Assembly (NCBI GenBank): GCA_947396885.1
Contig: OX377206.1
Span: 17,541,114 to 17,605,113, forward strand
Reading direction: 5' to 3'
DNA from: Heligmosomoides polygyrus polygyrus
Taxonomy: Eukaryota > Nematoda > Chromadorea > Rhabditida > Heligmosomidae
DNA: 64,000 nucleotides
Shown: one piece after another, positions 45,905-57,074 of the stretch
Layout: the number at the start of each line of letters is the position of its first letter
How positions within the stretch are numbered: the first letter of the stretch is position 1
Program-made: the position numbers and the translations under genes
Notes under the pieces: generated by a model
What the model was told of the DNA's origin: nothing
What the model saw: the letters and a program-made list of their open reading frames with translations, nothing else
The model's database searches: none

Positions 45905-46150
45905 GCAAGTGGTAGCGTAGTCGGAGGAGGTACCGGCTGTCGCGTGCACCCCATTCCAGGTCTCTTTCTCGCCCAGCCCCATCAAGCTCTCCATCCTTGC
46001 GAGGGTTGGTGGGTGGTAACAGACGGACGTACCTGGGAGAGACAAAACACTGACTTATTCATCCGCTGGCGAACGCAAATCATTGTACAGGCGAAATACG
46101 CATTTAAATCGTATCCATAGCATCCATATAGGTAGAATGCGTGGCACATC
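45905..46150 (+). repeat. tRNA-derived SINE family S1
   Basis: Box A-like GTAGCGTAGTCGGAGGAGG, CTGTCGCGTGCACCC, and the distal part ACAAAACACTGACTTATTCA…GGCGAAATACGCATT. Counterpart of 52,670-52,935. Confidence 0.75.
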
Positions 46151-46189
46151 CCAAACGGGAGCTCTTTGATCTCTCGTCTTCATGGTGTT

Positions 46190-46540
46190 TCGAACCTACC
46201 CATACCCTCACAGTGTCCCATTGGAAGGCTTTATGAACCAAGAATCTCGACTGAAACTGTACGCGACAGCCTACGTCTTCTCGCTCTGCCACTACCTACA
46301 TCCTTGGTATAGCTTGGTTTTGCGATAGAAGAAGCCGGGAAAGAGTGTCTTGATTCGGGTCTTAACCAGACAGTCCAGGTCTCCGAGTTCAGTGAATTGG
46401 TAACCACACTTTTCTGTGAAGGACAAAACACTGACTTGTTAATCCGCTGACCACCGCAACTCCTTGTACAGGCCAAATACGCATTGAGTATCACCACGAT
46501 ATCCTGCAGATGGAGAATGCCTGATGCTTAGCACGGGGGA
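46190..46540 (+). repeat. SINE S1-related copy with longer body
   Basis: Contains GCGACAGCCTACGTCTTCTC, TATAGCTTGG, a box B-like CTTGATTCGGGTCTTAACC, and the S1 tail GACAAAACACTGACTTGTTA. Counterpart of 52,940-53,340. Confidence 0.55.
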
Positions 46541-46604
46541 ATTGAGCAGCACCGTCCTTCATCCCTTATCCGCGTGGCCCGGCGAAATTCCCCTCCCTCA
46601 TGAT

Positions 46605-46820
46605 CGACAGTGCTTCGCTGGGTGCCCGCCAATACCGATGCCGATGAGGAGATGATCGATATTGTTGGCTCCGAAGCGCTGCGTCCCGCTGAAATTCTCG
46701 CCCATGGTCGCAGTCTTTCGCCAGGGTGCCCGCCAATATCGATGTGAGTGAGCAGATGATCGATATTGGTGGCTCCGAAACGCAGCGCCGCCTGCCGAGA
46801 TTCCCGCCCATAGTCGACTG
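46605..46820. repeat. Two tandem copies of an about 105-bp unit
   Basis: The unit includes GGGTGCCCGCCAATATCGATG and GATCGATATTGGTGGCTCCG. Single or partial copies are at 53,390-53,510 and about 61,760-61,850, in the same order relative to the repeated 96-nt exons, so it belongs to the same duplicated unit. Confidence 0.7.
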
Positions 46821-47068
46821 TCCCTCGCTGGGGTGCCTGGGTCTGCTTGCGCTCTCTTTTATATTGAAGGTCGTTCCTACTCCATCAGCGCTTATGATCT
46901 CCTGTTCTTTTGGGGCTTCCACAGGATCGGATGCATATGTTATATCTGCAAATCTAATCTGTCAGTGGCCTATTTGAAGGGCTTGTCCATCCATCTATAG
47001 TCTACATCAATCCAAACGATCGGTTCCTCGACGGAAGCAAGGTTCCTTTCCGATTTTTAAACGTTTAG

Positions 47069-47121
47069 CAATAATGGACGATCAATCGACAACCCCTACT
47101 GACAGCTCTGGGCAAGTACAG
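47069..47121 (+). pseudogene. Remnant of the repeated 96-nt exon
   Basis: Shortened to 53 nt between a GTTTAG acceptor and a GTGCG donor. It keeps DQSTTPTDSSGQVQ, matching the end of the intact exons at 58,611, 60,636 and 60,995. The following intron (to about 47,340) matches the introns after the other copies, and the 47,480-47,640 stretch is repeat X inverted. Likely non-functional. Confidence 0.5.
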
Positions 47122-47479
47122 GTGCGTTACCTTGAAGTAACGTAATGTGTGGCATTTGAAGCCACGAAATCAAGATCAGTCGGCCAGGAAATTCGGTTTA
47201 GTTTCCACAAGTTTGGAGCTCAAGCAGTGCCACAGAGGGTCCTACTGTTGGTCCGGAAACCATGCAGCTTCAGCTTCCCTTGGCGCCGTTTTCTCATGAA
47301 GGAAAATCACTTCATCCAATTCCGTTATGGTTTTAGCCATTAATACCAGAAGTTAGCTTTGTGACGGATTTCTTCAGATACCCGCTCTCCTTAAAAATGT
47401 TTTCAGAATCAATTCCCTGCCAACATACCGTTAGGACGAGGAGGGTCACTTTCCTCTAATTCTCAAATATCCGTCGATG

Positions 47480-47640
47480 CTTTTGGAGAGGTTGGTAGAT
47501 CCGCGTCTAAAGCGACATAAGTTGCGGCGAGTTTTCCGGGTGAGGTGGACGAGTTTCAGCACCGTATGCAGGCGGTCGCCGGACCCAACAAGTGCTTGTG
47601 TTAACGAAATAGTACTAATGCCAACCATCATTACGAGCGA
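47480..47640 (-). repeat. Dispersed repeat X, copy 2
   Basis: Inverted relative to the copy at 600-760, with the shared core CCGCCTGCATACGGTGC. Function unknown. Confidence 0.5.
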
Positions 47641-48169
47641 CCCAAGTAACGCTAAAGCGTCCTCTGCGCTCGCGGTTTCGGAGAATGAACATTAAACATC
47701 AGTGAGCTGAATTCATTGAGCTTCCTTCCAATAAAACTGTTCGCCAGTCCGGAGTTATCGTTTTCTAGAATCTTCAGTGTGTTTATTTCACGTACGAAAG
47801 CGGCATCGGCTGAGCTCTATAATTAATCGAATCAACTTAACCATCCGATTTGGATCAATGAGATTTCCAGAATATGTGAATGTGAAACGAGTTTCCTTGT
47901 CTTATATGAACAGTGGGCGAAAGTAGGGTCGGGAGGGGAGGGGGGGGGGGGAGGGGGTCACTTTATAAAAAGTATCACTAACACGAAAAAAGAGACCAGA
48001 CTCACTGATAGTAAAAAAAAGGAACAAACAATGCTTTAGCTATGTTCTGTGCTCTTCTCCGCCAATGCGGATTTCGGCACTGATTTCGGCAGGCGAAGGA
48101 ACTCCAGGGTGTGGCTCGAGTGACGCACCCGTGTTAAAATTGCCTACATCCTGAAGTTCCCTCGACCAC

Positions 48170-48370
48170 ACAATGATTTGCGGTGGCCAGCCGATGAACA
48201 ATTCAGCGCCAGAGTCAGCGCTTGTCCTACCAGGACAAGTATGGTACCGCTATCTTCACTTCACCGACCCCGGAGGGATGGAAGGCTCGGGTGGCATAAT
48301 CCGAACGAGGAATTTGGTACCGGATGCACGCGACACATCCGACTGCGCTACACGCGTCCCCATAGGCCGA
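48170..48370 (-). repeat. tRNA-derived SINE family S1 at the block C boundary
   Basis: The first recognisable shared sequence of block C (ACAATGATTTGCGGTGGCCA) is the end of this SINE, which also exists at the corresponding place in block B (about 31,090). This makes SINE-mediated recombination a plausible origin of block C. Confidence 0.65.
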
Positions 48371-48521
48371 ATATCACGCAGAGGTGGGAGTTATGGCACA
48401 TCTCACAAAGAGAAAAACGCTAGCCTTCAAATTTTGTGCTTCTTAATAACTCTCGACTAAAGCTGTGTTCTGTTTCTGACCTTCGATCATCTCTAAAGCC
48501 TCATGTAAAGGTATAACTCAC

Positions 48522-48627
48522 GAAGCAGTTCAGGTCCACAGGTGTTTTTGATGAAGTCATTTTCGTCATCTCCAATCCACCAGCAGCTTCCCAGAGGGAC
48601 GAAAACTGATACCAGCAAAGCTCTCAT
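48522..48627 (-). pseudogene. Orphan first exon of the protease family (copy C)
   Basis: A 106-nt exon with ATG at 48,627 encoding MRALLVSVFVPLGSCWWIG, then DDENDFIKNTCG, ending in a GTGAGTTA donor like genes A and B. No protease exons follow downstream (48,500 down to 47,400 holds unrelated sequence), so the gene is truncated by the duplication boundary. The promoter region including TGATAA is retained. Transcription could yield a short secreted peptide, but nothing supports that. Confidence 0.75.
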
Positions 48628-48711
48628 CTAAACACCAATGTGAGATTTTCGAGAACTGTCTCAAGGCTTTGGCGCGACACTTTGGGAAGCATGTGAGAAC
48701 ATATAAACAAG

Positions 48712-48717
48712 TGATAA
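48712..48717 (-). promoter_or_regulatory. TGATAA motif upstream of orphan exon C
   Basis: In the context ACAAGTGATAAAAAAATAGTG, about 90 bases upstream of the ATG, as in copies A and B. Confidence 0.45.
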
Positions 48718-48934
48718 AAAAATAGTGAGAAGTCCGGCATAACGGTCTCTTCAGGGCAGGGAGAACTGAGCGCCGGTGCATTGTACGGAGGCTTATGTGT
48801 CAGTAAGGCTGTGAGTGTTTCCTTTTAGACGCCTCTATTAAAGCCATTTTTTTCCACCGTCGCTGACAAAGCGATGTCGGCTTTATGGCGGTGAGCCGGA
48901 TTTTTTTTTGAATAACATTTTTGCTAATTTGGAA

Positions 48935-49130
48935 TATGTTTTTCTTTATTCACATTCTACATTTCATTTTCCAGCATATTTCTCCATGCAGCCTTTATAG
49001 ATTTCGGCTTGGTTAGCTACGTCGTCAGTGTTTTGGAAGCGGGCTTGATTGCAACCCTTCGCAAATTGTTGCAGAAATTCGAGTTTACCTTCAGCGAAAG
49101 GCTTCGTTCGCTGAAGGTCGTTTCGAATTT
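48935..49130 (+). mobile_element. RTE-like LINE 3' fragment
   Basis: Third block copy of the fragment at 19,585 and 31,855. Contains GTTTTGGAAGCGGGCTTGAT. Confidence 0.6.
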
Positions 49131-49140
49131 AGTGCTCAAA

Positions 49141-49375
49141 AGCAGGGCAGCGCGAAAGGAGGTACACCCGCCCCCTGCTGGAGGTCTGGCGTCGGGAGGT
49201 GCACCCGCTCTTCTGAGGACCGGAAACTTTGTTTTGCTTGTCAAAGGTTTCGTAAGGCAGCCGTTAGACTCGGTGAAGCCTAAGGGGTTGGGGTGGGTGA
49301 GCAAGGGCGGGAGGGGGGGGGGGGTGAGAGGAAGATCCCCAGCAAGGGGCGGGTGTACCTCCTGAGCGTCCCCCT
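49141..49375. mobile_element. Small inverted-repeat element in block C
   Basis: Absent from the block B counterpart (about 32,068). Inverted ends share GGAGGTACACCCGCCCC(C/T)TG. The flank AAAGCAGG occurs on both sides and could be an 8-9-bp target duplication. A G-rich ORF across it is a shadow. Confidence 0.55.
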
Positions 49376-50459
49376 AAAAAAGCAGGGATTTGCGGACTGC
49401 TAAAAGCGGAAGATGAAAGGTGGAACAGTAAGGCCCGAAATGGCCGGACACCGGAATACGAAACACCGAAACGGAAATAAGGCATTGGCCCGACGAATGG
49501 ACGACACACAGTCCCAGTCCCCTCTGTATGAGACGCGACTCCCGATTTAACGCAGATTTTTTCTGGAACCTACAAAAAACCTTTCTTTACGTTAATACAA
49601 GCGAACTACGGTTAAGACGCGCCGCGTATAACGCATCTACCGTTACAGCGCAGATCTGCGAAGAACTCTGTTCTCAAAGTGACTCCTGTTATAATCCGAC
49701 CAAGCCCAATTCCGGTCCTACTCAGAAATTGAAGATGAGCGGAATGCTGATTGAGTTTGTAATTATTACAGTATTTATGTAGGTTTGCCCCTCTTTTGTC
49801 CATTTAACAGTCACGAGCCGTATTAGAGTACATGAACGCTTTTTGCGAACGCGCGGCCGACAGGTGTGCTCATAGTCGGCAATATGTCGAGGCGTAAAAC
49901 GCCCATTAGTCGTTAAAAGCTGCTTTGTGTTGGGAGAAAAACTCCTCCAGGAAGGACAGAAGACGTTTGCTCAAACTCAGATCACTCAAAACAACGTTCT
50001 ACAGATTGGGTTTAGGAATAGAAGCTAGAATAGAGGATATATTTGGTTACGGAATGTCTTGTCATCTAAACTTGCATAACGTAGGATTCGAATCCGCACA
50101 CCTTGCTTTCCTGGCATGATGCTATCACGTTATACATACAGCGCTGTCCGATCGCACACATACCGTTATCAAGGGTGAATTCCATTGTTCGTTGCAACAA
50201 GGGCATCACCGATGCCGCAAGCGATCCAGCAGCACTGTGGGTTAGCATACTACCCGGAGAGCAGAAGGGAGCAGTTTCGGAGTTCCCGGGTGTAGGTTCG
50301 AGTCCCTGCTAATACAAAGGTTTTTCTCGCAATAAAATATCCTGTAACATGAGGTTACTCAGTTTTTGTATTGACCGCGAGCAACTTTTACCATCTATTA
50401 TTTCGTTACCCCACACATATTTGACATACTTGTGCACGTTGCAGGGAGTACCTCTGAAG

Positions 50460-50660
50460 ACAGGTACGTATAGCGCAGTCGGTTGAGGTGGCGACTGTTA
50501 TGTGCACCCTATAGCGAGCTCTTGGTTAGGAATTCCCGCCCAGAACAACTAAACCCTCCATCTCTCTAGGGTCGGCGGATTGATACCAGCATTGTCGAGA
50601 AGGATGAAGCGCTGACTTGTTCACTTGGCCACAGCAAATCATAGTATGGGCGAACATAAG
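50460..50660 (+). repeat. tRNA-derived SINE family S1
   Basis: Block C counterpart of 43,515, with box A-like ATAGCGCAGTCGGTTGAGG. Confidence 0.65.
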
Positions 50661-51539
50661 TAGCTCAGCAGAACCTCCAATTCGACACGAAAATGGTATA
50701 TATCGCCCGCCAATTGTTTTCCATAGAAGAAGACAAGGACATGTGTGTTTCCTTAGCAGCCCAGATTTCCAAGCAGCTCCTCTTTGCAAACGCACACACA
50801 GAATGTCAGACTGGAACAGGGTCACCACTGATTCTCATACATCATAGTGGCCCCACCACGATTTTCTGCATACGGTGTATTTGCATGTTTATTGCACGAG
50901 AATAAGCTCATGCGCAAGAAAACTCAGTCGAACACAAAATATTAAAAAACAACGCATTGGGCGTGAAGTAACTATGCATTGAAGAGAAAAGAGAAGCTAA
51001 ACAGGGAAGAGATGAAAGCAATTCAAGCCTAATAGGTACATAGACGGATTGTGAAGCGAGAATATATGCCACGGGGATCAAGGTATCCGTTAACCATGTT
51101 TCTGAACTCTTCGATAGAGGACGGCATGACTTTGTTTTTGCGAATTCCATATAACGGGTAGTAGCTCTTTTAACAAAAAGATCGCTCTACAACTAAGTCT
51201 GGCTTGGGTACAATGAGCTTCGATTTAGCACCCCTGGTGGAGACGGTCGAAAAAGCAAGAAGTTCACTTAGCTCGATGCCGTTCCTTGTGGAGTAGAATG
51301 AGGCCAAAATTCTTCCATCGACCATCAAATGACGGAACTTTGAGGTTGAAAGTCTTTCTGGAGAAGGTATTTCATCATATGATCCGCCAAATGAACAATT
51401 TTGGAGCTGGTAGTTTTAATCACGGACGGGTTAACAATAACAGTGTCATTAACAGTTATTCTAGTAGACGATGAACATAACTTTTGTGTGCTCACAAAAG
51501 TAGAGATGGATTATCCTTAGAAGGAGCTCGGAATAAATG

Positions 51540-51598
51540 ACATAAACATAAATATAGATATAAATAAAACATAATTATAAATATATATAAATATATAA

Positions 51599-51637
<39 letters not shown>

Positions 51638-51640
51638 ACG
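51540..51640. repeat. (AAAT)n microsatellite
   Basis: About ten TAAA units at 51,597-51,638 following an AT-rich run. Absent from the block B counterpart (about 44,850). Confidence 0.9.
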
Positions 51641-52669
51641 GCATGGTAACAGTTTGAATATACCTCTTACCCCAGTACCCCTTGTCCTACCGCTCAAATA
51701 ACAATATACATATAATAATACCTCTCAAAATTTTTAAAAGATAGACGTCTTGCGATTAGTCCGGCGAGTGTCTCTTTAGCTCTTTTCAAAACTGTTTTTT
51801 AAACTAATTAAACCATAGGAATGCACGTCTCCCTTTCTATCCAGTTACCTAAAGCTGCTTCAAAGCGATTCCACACTGACCCATGCAACTGTGGCGCTTT
51901 TTCTTCTGCAGCTTCGCTAACTATTTAACGACCACTTCAAAGCCGTATTTGGTGATGAGGCGCATTTTTTGCTGAGAAAACATGAAAATTCTAGTTAGAC
52001 TCCCATCTCAGCTAGGGTAGAGCTCTGTTCATTATATATTGATCTTATGTTATCAGACGAATACCCTCCGCACTAACTGGAATACCTAACTACATAGATA
52101 TACAGGAGGGATGTCCCTGAAGTGCAACTTCTCGCTCTGTACATACAGCGGGGACGATTTGTGGCAACCACCCAAGACGGTTGTTTGTCACCGCCAACTT
52201 GCTGCCAGCACTGTGTTACGAAAGCCATGAAAGACGCCGCTGCTTGTTTTTCCGTTCCATTTCCTATGCGGTCCTTCCGTGCTTGTGCGAGTGCTCTGCT
52301 ACTCTGACCGTTCTTACCGTATATTCCTCAGCTATTGATGTCAGAAAATTTCCTAGGATAGGCTTCATCACAGGCCATGATCGAGGTTTGATGTTTAGGC
52401 CCGACTTCCTGCTTGGAATTTCGCGGCCCCCAAACTCTTAGTAATTCGGCACTGATTCGAGCTTGAGTCGCAACCCTCCAGCAGGACCACCTGTCACTTG
52501 GTTTTGAAGCCAACATGTCCAAAGACCAGTGCTAGCTGTCGTTGACGAGCTTATGATCTCTTACCTTCATAGGGTCTCAAATCACCATCTACCCTCACTA
52601 TGGGCCCGTCTATGGGTTTACTACCCATCTTCCCATTGCAGGTATGTATCGTATCCAAACCCAAATGGC

Positions 52670-52935
52670 ATGTCGTAGTGCAGTCGGAGGAGGTGCCGGC
52701 TGTCGCGTGCACCCCATTCCACATTTCTGGTTCGGATTCCCCCCCCCCCCCCCCAGTCCCATCAATCTTTCCATCCCTACGAGGGTTGTATATAGGATAG
52801 GTACCAGACGTACCTGAAGAGGACAAAACACTGATTCGTTCATTGGCTGACGACCGCAATTCATTGTACAGGCGAAATACGCATTCAGATCGACTCCACA
52901 GCATCCCGTAAAGGTAGAAGGTGTATGGAACATCC
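52670..52935 (+). repeat. tRNA-derived SINE family S1
   Basis: Box A-like TAGTGCAGTCGGAGGAGGTG, then CCGGCTGTCGCGTGCACCCC, a C run at 52,740-52,755, and the standard tail GGCGAAATACGCATTCAGAT. Confidence 0.75.
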
Positions 52936-52939
52936 CAAA

Positions 52940-53340
52940 AGGGAGCTTCTATCTCTCATCATCATGGGGTCTCGAACCTACCCATATCCTCACAGTGTCC
53001 CATTGGAAGCCTTTATGAACCAAGGCTCCCGACTAAAACTGCATGCGACAGCCTACGTCTCCTCGGTCTGCCACTACCTGCATCCTTGGTATAGCTTGGC
53101 TTGGGGTAGGACGAGCCGAGGTAGAGTCTTGGTTCGGGTCCCAGCCAGGCCATCCAGCAGCTCTCCAGGTCCAGTGAATTGGTATCACATTTTTCTGTGA
53201 AGGGCAAAACACTGATTTGTTAATCCGCTGACCACCGCAACTCCTTGCATAGACCAAATACATATTCAGGATGTCAACACGATATTCTTCAGAAGTCGAA
53301 TGAGTAATGCATCCCACGGAGGAATTGAATAACACCGTCC
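52940..53340 (+). repeat. SINE S1-related copy with longer body
   Basis: Counterpart of 46,190-46,540. Contains TATAGCTTGGCTTGG, a box B-like CTTGGTTCGGGTCCC, and the tail CGCAACTCCTTGCATAGACC. Confidence 0.55.
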
Positions 53341-53716
53341 CTTATCCTCGGTCCGCGCGGCCCGCCGAATTTCCCCCCTCTCCCATGGTCGACAGTCCTT
53401 CGCTGGGGTGCCCGCCAATATCGATGTGGGTGAGTAATTGATCGATACCGTTGGCTCTGAGACGCGACGCGGCCCAGCGAAATTCTCGCCTATGGTCGCG
53501 GTCTTTCGCCGGGGTGCCAGCGTCTGCTTGTGCTCTCTTTTGCGTTGAAGCTGCTTTCTATTCCTGTCTTAGCGCGTATGATACCTTATCTTCATGGCGT
53601 TTCGAAAGAATCAGGTGCAAATCTCTCGTAAGAAATTAACCTACCAATGCCCTAGAAGTGACCAATTCGAAGGGCTCGTCCATGTGTTCATAGTCAACAT
53701 CTATCCATACGTTTAG

Positions 53717-54085
53717 GGTTCTTTGTTGGAACTAGCCTGCAATTGTGTACCAATGTACCCTCAACAGACAACTGGCACTGTTGACTGCTTTGACACTGCA
53801 CAGGTATGCTTCCTTGAAGTAACCACATATGTGGCCTTCGAATTCACGAAGTCAAGGTTCACTTTAGTTACCACAAGCTTGGTGCTCAAGCGGTGCCACG
53901 GGTCCGGAAAGCGCCATGCACCTTCAGCCTCCTTTCTCGCCATTTCCTCAAGGAGGTGGAACACAATATCCTGCTCAGGTACGGTTGGTAGTCTTTTCAT
54001 TAAAACCGTCGTTCTAGTATATTTGACAATGTACTCCGTTTGGTTTCCAGCGGATGCGTTGCTTGAACTCCGTTTCATTCTATGA
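53717..54085 (+). pseudogene. Exon-repeat gene family copy in block C
   Basis: A first exon of 87 nt (53,717-53,803) between GTTTAG and GTATGC, reading …MYPQQTTGTVDCFDTAQ, then the conserved intron, then a possible exon from 54,051 after TTTCCAG reading DALLELRFIL stop. It corresponds to the 58,611 and 60,995 units. The 87-nt length is still a multiple of three. Completeness is doubtful. Confidence 0.4.
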
Positions 54086-54585
54086 CCCAAGAAGGACTGT
54101 GATGGTTTGCCTACATGCCTGTGGTAGGATGTGCCACCTTTCGAGTTCGAGTGCGAATTTAAGGATGCGCAAGAAATTTTGGGGGTTAAAATTTTTAGCG
54201 CAAAATGTTCATTGAATTTCCGGTAAATCCTTAAATTTCGTTAAAACATACAATTAGCCGGCTGCTTGTTTTCCGCTTGACTACTTGCTATAATTTCTTC
54301 ACAAAGCGGTCGTATCAATTGATTTGTACTTTCTTAAAAGTTAAAATCTAAACAAACAGTAATACTTGGAAAATGCAGGGTGTCCTAGAAAATTCGCGTA
54401 CTGTTTGAAAAGTTCTAGCATTGCTGCTAGCGAAGCTTTTGAAGATGTTTGAAACTCGTATGAAAACACAGTGTATCGAGATTTCTGCGACGTGTAAATA
54501 GTCAAGATTGCGCCATGCTCCGGCAAACCCCCGAAACCTTGCATTTCAGACTCGATTGATTGTGCATGCACAGAATGCTCGTTAC

Positions 54586-56423
54586 CAGGGGTGTGCGTAA
54601 ATGAAATTTAAAATTTCGTAAATCGTAAATCGTAATTACGGCAAAACCGTCGTAAATCGTAAATCGTAAACCGTAAACCGTAAGTGTCACCTGGCCTGTA
54701 GCTTAGCACATCTAAATTTCCAGAGGGTTTTTTCTGCCAATGTTCTCAGCTGAACAATTTTCTTATCAAACTATTTCTATTTTTCACGTCTTCCTGCTAG
54801 TGCACATCTTTCATTTCAAACTTTACACTTTTCAGGAAAGTCGAAACAACTGTAGATTCAAAAACTTTCCCTTGGCCTATGCATGGTATTCCAACAAAAA
54901 GCTTGTGTCGTTTGAATGTTCATTGAACACCTAACTTACTACCAATTTTTTAGCTTCACCACTGAACAATGCGACGAAAAGAGGAAGTGCACATGTTGTA
55001 ATCCAACAAACATACTGAGCCATACGACGGGATTGGGCTATGCGTAGTGAGTGAACGCATGGCGCAATGCTATCGTGTGGCGCCCCTATGGATCTCCGCT
55101 TTTCTGCATTTTCAAATTAGTCCACGGACATTCCCATAGCAGACGGATAAGAGAGTTTCGGCCGCCGAAACAGTATGACCATATTTCTTGGACATCTTTT
55201 GTAGTCGCTTTAAAATGGGAGGGTTACCGTATTCCTTAAGGCACCCTTCTTGAGGCATCTTCAATTTGACTCTATAGACGAGACAATTTTGATCTGAAGG
55301 TATTTGTTTTGATCAAAAAGTAATCCCATTCGAGTTGCGAGTTGGAGAGAAGGCAGTTCAAATTAAAACAGGTTCAGTTTCAGTTTACAGAAGTCCATTT
55401 TAAACGCAACAAGTGAAAACCGTAGATAGACTATTGCAAGAAGGTAGCTACACATCCATAGAGCAGGCAATAACCACATTGCGATATTCGAATTCAGAAG
55501 ATCTCTTAAATGTGGAGAGATTCCAGCAAAGGAATTTTGTAACATTAAAAGTGCTCTCAAGTTCTGAACGATCGGCCAAAAATATCAGCTGTCGCGATGA
55601 CCTAAACCAATCCAGAGTGCCGGTTTCCATTGCAAGTTTTAATACACTCGTCCGATTTCAAAAACTAATTTATTGCACTGTTGTTTAATAAATCTGCACT
55701 CGCTCGGGCTACCCTTCGCCAGTTATGTAACGAACGTTTGCTCTCTGGAAGTCTGCAGGATCCGAAGTGGATCAGATAGGGTGAGTACGATAAACTCAAT
55801 CACACTACCGAAAATAGAGCAGCAATCAAAACTTTCAAAACCAACTGACCTTTTCTTGAAACGCTACGCGCTCAGTTTTACCGCATTTTGAATATCACTT
55901 GGCTCCGACCTATGAGGGACAATGCTAACCGATAGAAACGTCAGTGGTTTATTCTTTGCACCTGAGTGTAGCAACTTTCTAGACTCCGCCTCCAACCACA
56001 AATGATGTTCGATCGTGGATTTGCGTCACTTCTATTCTTTGGGGTTAGCACACATTTATTATAAAGAAAATTGACTAGACCTCATTACTAAAGACGACGT
56101 GGATCAAGAATACTCGTCTCTCTCTAGGAAATTGGTAAGTTGGATTCGAGAAGCCTACTCACTGGGTGTCCTCTGCCGCAGTAACACAATAGAATGCCAA
56201 AAACAACTCTATGAATGAGCTATGAGAGGAGCACATTAGAGTGGGCATAGAGTCGGCATACCAGGTTTACATAAATATAGATGCCAATTGATTGTTGACC
56301 AAAGATCACATTTACGAAAATTTACGATTTACGACCGAAATGTCGTAAATCGTAAATCGTAAAAAATTCGGCAAAAATTGCCGTAAATCGTAAAATCGTA
56401 AATCGTAATTACGCACACCCCTG
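54586..56423. mobile_element. Non-autonomous hAT-type element with perfect 8-bp target duplication
   Basis: Ends CAGGGGTGTGCGTAA and TTACGCACACCCCTG are exact complements. CTCGTTAC is duplicated on both sides (54,578-54,585 and 56,424-56,431), the size typical of hAT elements. Just inside both ends are clusters of CGTAAATCGTAAATCGTAA-type repeats, which in hAT elements often bind transposase. The 1.84-kb interior has only short ORFs and no recognised transposase. It sits inside a Tc1-like remnant. Confidence 0.85.
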
Positions 56424-56469
56424 CTCGTTACAATCTTGTTACTACTTGGCCATACTAGCCTGTGCTGTG

Positions 56470-56575
56470 CTTCATTCAACGTTTTCCGTCATCAAATAGC
56501 TGCAATTAGGCCGAATAACTTCTCCATTCAGCTTGAATTTTGTTTCGTCAGTCCACAGAATCAGTTTTGGAAAAT
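56470..56575 (-). pseudogene. Tc1-like transposase fragment
   Basis: The minus strand reads PKLILWTDETKFKLNGEVI, a Tc1-type DDE motif, then IRPNCSYLMTENVE. Inverted-repeat pieces (AGATTGCGCCATGC at 54,505, GCATGGCGCAATCC at 56,969, and matching segments near 54,435 and 56,800) show a Tc1-like element with long inverted ends spanning about 54,400-57,000, split by the hAT insertion. Confidence 0.65.
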
Positions 56576-57074
56576 GAGGCTCCTACTCATATTTAAAATG
56601 TGCAATCAATAAACTCGCATCTCACGTGTCTTTCACGTGATTGTCGAGTTCAAGAAGTGAAAAGAAGCACAGCACAGTTAACTTAACCAGGCTAAGTAGT
56701 AACAAGTCTGTAACAAGCTTTCAGCCAGTGCACAATCAATCGAGTTGAAAATGCAAGGTTTCAGGTCTAGACTATTTTCACGCCACAGAAATCTCGTTAT
56801 CCTGTGCTTTCATATGAGTCTCAAACATCTTCAAAAAGTCCACTAGCAAAAGAAGATAAACCTTAAAGGAACCACAAATCACTCGATACGATCGCTTTGT
56901 GGAGAAATTATAACAAGTAGTCAATCGAAAAACAATCAATCGAGCGTAAAACGCAAAGGTGCAGACGAATGCATGGCGCAATCCACATCACTCTAATGCC
57001 AGAAAATTTCAATTTTCTTAAGCTTTCATATGAGCTTTTAATTTTATTAGTACCTTTACTGCCAGCAGGTGTCT

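Noticed and set aside
54741..55890. ORFs inside the hAT-type element as a transposase
   Set aside because: They are short, in different frames, and show no hAT dimerisation or catalytic motif that I can recognise.
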